From assembly GCF_014202475.1 (NCBI RefSeq), contig NZ_JACHGV010000006.1, positions 434,001 to 498,000 on the forward strand: a DNA stretch of 64,000 bases, written 5' to 3'. This stretch comes from Streptomyces paradoxus. GTDB taxonomy: Bacteria > Actinomycetota > Actinomycetes > Streptomycetales > Streptomycetaceae. The position numbers were made by a program, and so were the translations under genes. The notes beneath the pieces are model-generated. The model was not told where the DNA came from. It saw nothing but the letters and a program-made list of their open reading frames with translations, and did no database searches. Positions 60,366 through 64,000 of the stretch are shown here, piece by piece; position 1 is the stretch's first letter; every line of letters begins with the position of its first letter.

Positions 60366-62045
60366 ATGGACAGCGGTACGGACAGCGGTTACGACACCCA
60401 GGGCGCCGGGATCACCGTGCAGCGGGCGCTGGAGCTGCCGGGGCTGCGCAGCGGGCTGCCCGAGGTGCTGGCGGGCGCCGAGCGGCTCGGTCGGACCGTG
60501 CGCTGGGTGCACGCCGGCGAGGTGCCGCACATCGCCTCCCTGCTCAAGGGCGGCGAACTCCTGCTGACCACGGGCTACGGCCTCGGCACCCGCCCCGCCG
60601 AGCAGCGGGCGTTCGTGCGCACCCTGGCCGAGCGCGGCATCGCGGCCCTGGTCGTGGAGCTCGGTCCGCGCTTCACCCGGCTGCCCGCGGCCCTCGTCGA
60701 CACGGCACGCTCCGCCGGGCTGCCGCTCGTCCAGCTGCACCGCGAGGTGCCCTTCGTCACGGTCACGGAGGAGGTGCACACCGAGATCGTCAACGGCCAC
60801 TACGCGCTGCTGCAGCGGGCCGAGGAGGTGCACCGGCGGTGCACCCAGGCCCTGCTGAGCGGCGGCGGGGTGCCCCAAGTGCTGGGCATCCTCGCCGACT
60901 TCGCCGGGAACCCCGTGTTCCTGGAGACGGCGGACGGGCAGTTGCTGTACGCGGCCGGGTCCGGGCCCGAGGGCGCGGACCCGCTCCAGGTGTGGGAGGG
61001 GCTGCGCGGCCAGCACAAGGACGAGCCGCCGCTCGCGGGTTCGGTGCTCGTGGACGTGCCGGGCGGGGGGCCCGGCAGCGGGGGCGTCCGGGCGCGGCTC
61101 ATCCTGCTGCCCGTGCGGACTCCCCTGGCGCCGGTGCACCGGATGGCCGCCGAGCGGGCCGCGGGCATCCTGGCCGTGGTGCTGATGCAGGCCCGCCAGG
61201 AGGAGGAACTGGCGGCGCGCGGGCGCGGCGACTTCCTCACCGACCTCGCCGAGGGCCGGGTCACGGCGGAGGACGCCCCGGCGCAGGCCCGCGTGCTGGG
61301 TTTCCGGCCGGGCAGCGGCCCGCTGCTGCCGGTGGTCATGCGGCTCGGGGACGCCCTGTCCCCGGACGGGGGCGGCGCCCGCTCCGGTGGAGCCGAGAGC
61401 GGGGGTGGCTGGGCCGTGCTGGCCCGGGCGGTCTCCGAGGAGCTGGCGTCGGTGGGCGTGCCGGTGCTGCTCGGGGTACGGCCGGTGGAGGGCCGGGTGC
61501 TGGTGCTGCTCGGGCTGCGCGCGGAGTCGGAGCGGGCGGCGGTCGCGGACCGGGTGGCGGTGGCGCTGCGGGCCGGTGTGGGCCGGGCCGGGCTGCCGCG
61601 GCCGGGCGGGCAGCCGCCCGTGATGGTCGTGGGGACGGCCGGTGGCTGGCCGGCGGCGGCCTCGGGTCTGCGGCACGCGGCCGAGACGGCCACGGCGGCC
61701 CAGGGCCTGCCGGACCGGCCCTGGTACGACGCCCGCCGCCTGGACATCGACCTGCTGCTGTGGCGGCTGCGCGACCACCAGGACCTGGCGGCCTTCGTCG
61801 ACCGCGCCCTCGGCCCGCTGCTGGAGCACGACCGCCGCTCCCGGCCGCCGCTGCTGCCCACGCTCGCGACCTACCTCGCCCACGCGGGACGCAAGGCGGA
61901 GACGGCCCGCGAGCTGCATCTGAACCGCCAGACCCTGTACAACCGCCTGGCCCGCATCGGGGAGTTGCTGGGCACGGACCTCGACGACCCGCAGACGGTG
62001 CTGGCCCTGAGCCTGGCCCTGCGGGCCCGCAGGCACGTCCCGTAG
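60366..62045 (+). CDS. PucR family transcriptional regulator
   Basis: The 559-residue regulator has an N-terminal PucR domain (VRWVHAGEVPHIASLLKGGELLLTTGYGL), a central domain and a C-terminal HTH_30 (TARELHLNRQTLYNRLARIGELLG). PucR proteins usually switch on purine or other nitrogen-compound catabolism. No such pathway gene is adjacent, so its target is unknown. It ends five bases from the stop of the convergent glycosyltransferase. Confidence 0.88.
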   Translation: MDSGTDSGYDTQGAGITVQRALELPGLRSGLPEVLAGAERLGRTVRWVHAGEVPHIASLLKGGELLLTTGYGLGTRPAEQRAFVRTLAERGIAALVVELGPRFTRLPAALVDTARSAGLPLVQLHREVPFVTVTEEVHTEIVNGHYALLQRAEEVHRRCTQALLSGGGVPQVLGILADFAGNPVFLETADGQLLYAAGSGPEGADPLQVWEGLRGQHKDEPPLAGSVLVDVPGGGPGSGGVRARLILLPVRTPLAPVHRMAAERAAGILAVVLMQARQEEELAARGRGDFLTDLAEGRVTAEDAPAQARVLGFRPGSGPLLPVVMRLGDALSPDGGGARSGGAESGGGWAVLARAVSEELASVGVPVLLGVRPVEGRVLVLLGLRAESERAAVADRVAVALRAGVGRAGLPRPGGQPPVMVVGTAGGWPAAASGLRHAAETATAAQGLPDRPWYDARRLDIDLLLWRLRDHQDLAAFVDRALGPLLEHDRRSRPPLLPTLATYLAHAGRKAETARELHLNRQTLYNRLARIGELLGTDLDDPQTVLALSLALRARRHVP

Positions 62046-62050
62046 GACTG

Positions 62051-63193
62051 CTAGGAGAGGGGCAGGGGCTGAGTCAACTCGTCGTACACGCTGAGCACTT
62101 GGGCGACCGTCTCGTCCTCGGTCGGCCAGGTGGCGGCCTGCCGGGCTCCCCTGTCCGCCAGCAGGTCCCGGCGCGCCCGGTCTCCGAGCAGCCGGACGAC
62201 GGAGTCGGCGAGGGCCCTGGCGTCCCCGTACGGGACGAGTTCGGCCGCGTCGCCGACGAGTTCGGGGATGCCGCCGACATCCGTCGCGACGAGCGGCACG
62301 CGTGCGTACAGGGCCTCCTGGGCGAGGACGGAGCGCGCCTCCCAGCGGCTCGGCAGCAGGGCGAGATCGGCCGCGGCCAGCAGGTCGGTGATGTCGTCGC
62401 GCCGCCCGATGAGCCGGACCGGCAGCCCCTCCTCCTCGATGCGCCCCTGGAGTTCACCGCGCAGCGGGCCCTCCCCGGCGATCACGACCAGCGGCACGGG
62501 ATCGAGGCGGCGCCAGGCGCGCGCGGCGTCCAGCAGCACGTCGTATCCGCGGTGGCGTTCCAAGGAGCCGACGGCCATCAGCAACGGCCGTCCGATGGCG
62601 CCGAGTTCGGCGCGCACCTTGGGCCGTCGCCGGTCGGGGTCGTCGGGCTCGCGGGACCTGGGGGGACCGGGCAGCGCGACCGCGGCCAGCCGGGCGTCCC
62701 GCGCGCCGGTGAGCCGGGCCCGGTCCACGAGCGCCGAGGTCGTCCCCAGCACCACCGTGGCCGCCTTCACGACCCTGCGCTCCAGCACGCGCAGCATGTG
62801 GGCACGCGCCCCGTCGGCGTGCGCCCGGTCGTGCCACGTCACCACCAGCGGAGTACGCACGCGCCGCCCGCTGAGGGCGAGCACGGTACGGAAGGAGGCG
62901 TGCAGCCCGTGCGCGTGCACCAGATCGGCGTTGGCGCAGGCCGCCCGCAGCGCGGCCACCGACACCGGGTCGCTGCTGCGCGGCACGTGCACGTGGTCGG
63001 CCCCGGCACCGCTGAAGTCATAGGCGCGATCGGCCTCATAAGGGGCGCACACCGTGACTTTCACGCCCCGCGCGACGAGCCCCGCGGCCAGCGAGCGCAC
63101 ATGCGCACTGCTGGCGGCATTGCCTCCGCCCAGAACCTGCACGGTGCGCAGCGGCGACTGGCCATGCGGTGAGTGGCTGCTCACGGGGGTCAC
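62051..63193 (-). CDS. Glycosyltransferase family 4
   Basis: The 380-residue GT-B enzyme has an N-terminal GNAASSAHVRSLAAGLVARGVKV and a C-terminal PLLMAVGSLERHRGYDVLLDAA, with EARSVLAQEALYARVPLVATDVGGIPELV as the Glu-x7-Glu region that binds NDP-sugar. It probably transfers a sugar onto a cell-surface or lipid acceptor. The GTG at 63193 follows AGGAG. The 210-bp gap to recN on the same strand suggests an own promoter. Confidence 0.9.
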   Translation of the reverse strand: MTPVSSHSPHGQSPLRTVQVLGGGNAASSAHVRSLAAGLVARGVKVTVCAPYEADRAYDFSGAGADHVHVPRSSDPVSVAALRAACANADLVHAHGLHASFRTVLALSGRRVRTPLVVTWHDRAHADGARAHMLRVLERRVVKAATVVLGTTSALVDRARLTGARDARLAAVALPGPPRSREPDDPDRRRPKVRAELGAIGRPLLMAVGSLERHRGYDVLLDAARAWRRLDPVPLVVIAGEGPLRGELQGRIEEEGLPVRLIGRRDDITDLLAAADLALLPSRWEARSVLAQEALYARVPLVATDVGGIPELVGDAAELVPYGDARALADSVVRLLGDRARRDLLADRGARQAATWPTEDETVAQVLSVYDELTQPLPLS

Positions 63194-63403
63194 GTGGCCG
63201 GGCTCCTGGTTCGGGTCGGGCGGTCACGACGCGTACTCCGCCAAGGATGCCAGGACACAAGGGGGTTCCGGGCACGCCCGAGTCCCTGCGCTGCCGCGGC
63301 GGGGCGCGGCAGCGGGGGGAATGCCCCGGGCCGGGTCACCCACACGAGTGAAATCGGGCGCCCCTCCCGGCCTTGCCGCACCACCGCCGGTGCGCCGCTC
63401 CGG

Positions 63404-64000
63404 CTAGCCGTCCGCCCGGGCCGCCGCCAGCAGCTCCTCCGCGTGCGCCCGGGCCGTCTCGGAGTCCTCCTGGCCGGCGAGCATGCGGGACAGCTCCCGG
63501 ACCCGGTCCTCGCCTTCGAGGACCTTGACGCCGGAGCGGGTCACGGACCCGTCGTTGGTCTTCTCGACCAGCAGCTGCCGGTCGGCGAAGGCGGCCACCT
63601 GGGGCAGATGAGTCACGACCACGACCTGCGCGGTCTTCGCCAGCCGTGCGAGCCGCCGGCCGATCTCGACCGCCGCCTTGCCGCCGACCCCGGCGTCGAC
63701 CTCGTCGAAGAGGTACGTCGGCACCGGATCCGTGCCCGCGAACACGACCTCCACGGCCAGCATCACCCGCGACAGTTCACCGCCGGACGCGCCCTTGGCG
63801 ATCGGCCGGGGCGGCGCCCCCGGGTGCGGGGCGAGCAGCAGCTCGACCTCGTCGGCGCCGGCGGGGCCGTAGGCGACCGGGCGCCCGCCGACCTCGACGC
63901 CGTCGGGGTCCTCGGTCTGCCGGATGTCGAAGGACACGCGCGCGTGCGGCATGGCGAGCGAGGCCAGCTCGGCGGTCACGGCGGCGGCGAACCGCTCGGC
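63404..64000 (-). CDS. recN: DNA repair protein RecN, C-terminal part (5' end outside window)
   Basis: The visible 199 residues are the C-terminal ATPase half of RecN: GASGGELSRVMLAVEVV (ABC signature), TYLFDEVDAGVGGKAAVEIG (Walker B) and VTHLPQVAAFADRQLLVEK (H-loop). RecN is an SMC-like protein that gathers broken DNA ends for repair. The N-terminal Walker A and coiled coil are upstream of the window on the minus strand. The stop is the TAG at 63404. Confidence 0.96.
   Translation of the reverse strand, partial: AERFAAAVTAELASLAMPHARVSFDIRQTEDPDGVEVGGRPVAYGPAGADEVELLLAPHPGAPPRPIAKGASGGELSRVMLAVEVVFAGTDPVPTYLFDEVDAGVGGKAAVEIGRRLARLAKTAQVVVVTHLPQVAAFADRQLLVEKTNDGSVTRSGVKVLEGEDRVRELSRMLAGQEDSETARAHAEELLAAARADG

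Overview
The window looks like a Streptomyces chromosome: very high GC, strong third-position GC in the genes, many GTG starts, and a core gene order of der, plsC-like, cmk, tyrA, aroH, pseudouridine synthase, scpB, scpA, parA, ald, NUDIX, pyrG and recN that I recognise from streptomycetes. I name no species. I saw no tRNA, rRNA, CRISPR array, prophage or intact insertion sequence.

Layout. 1-1508: end of a glycosyltransferase/polysaccharide deacetylase pair. 1584-7261: small metabolic and regulatory genes (AAA ATPase, DUF72, GntR, double GNAT, DUF402, methyltransferase, a 44-residue ORF with an unusual leader, GNAT). 7444-11463: secreted and surface enzymes (sortase-anchored AA10 monooxygenase, lipase) and a MarR/cupin pair around a 38-bp palindrome. 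10480-14960: a mutagenic repair pair, DnaE2 plus an ImuB-like Y-family protein. 15115-18771: a membrane protein and two streptogrisin-type proteases. 19034-24132: a DUF5685 protein with a cysteine-rich tail, the SepF-like protein SflA, an acyl-CoA dehydrogenase and an MFS exporter. 24396-29204: PIG-V-like mannosyltransferase, PAP2 phosphatase, I78 inhibitor and a lone cytochrome oxidase subunit I.

29083-36143 holds a branched-chain-amino-acid-type ABC importer. A binding lipoprotein, a second lipoprotein and a WYL regulator lie on the minus strand. Divergent from them is a LivH-LivM-LivG triple fusion plus a LivF whose Walker A lysine is arginine. 36216-38661: an Rpf/LysM muralytic enzyme behind a structured leader, and two unknown genes.

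38725-43194 is a tightly coupled minus-strand set, aroH-tyrA then cmk-plsC-der. 43374-45573: a Rieske lipoprotein, then an NrtR-like NUDIX regulator overlapping an ADP-ribosylglycohydrolase, with a palindrome over the ribosome binding site. 45654-50627: parA, an RHH-like gene, scpA, scpB and a pseudouridine synthase joined by start/stop overlaps, linking a segregation ATPase to the condensin subunits. 51010-64000: ald, a STAND/TPR ATPase, ADP-ribose pyrophosphatase, pyrG, a GH15 enzyme, a luciferase-like oxidoreductase, a PucR regulator, a GT4 glycosyltransferase and the 3' end of recN.

Intergenic DNA is informative. There are several long perfect hairpins at transcription unit ends, a MITE-like inverted repeat (16165-16276), a four-copy inverted repeat family (22271-22522), and a TTAC-N6-GTAA box shared by the lipase and one protease promoter region.
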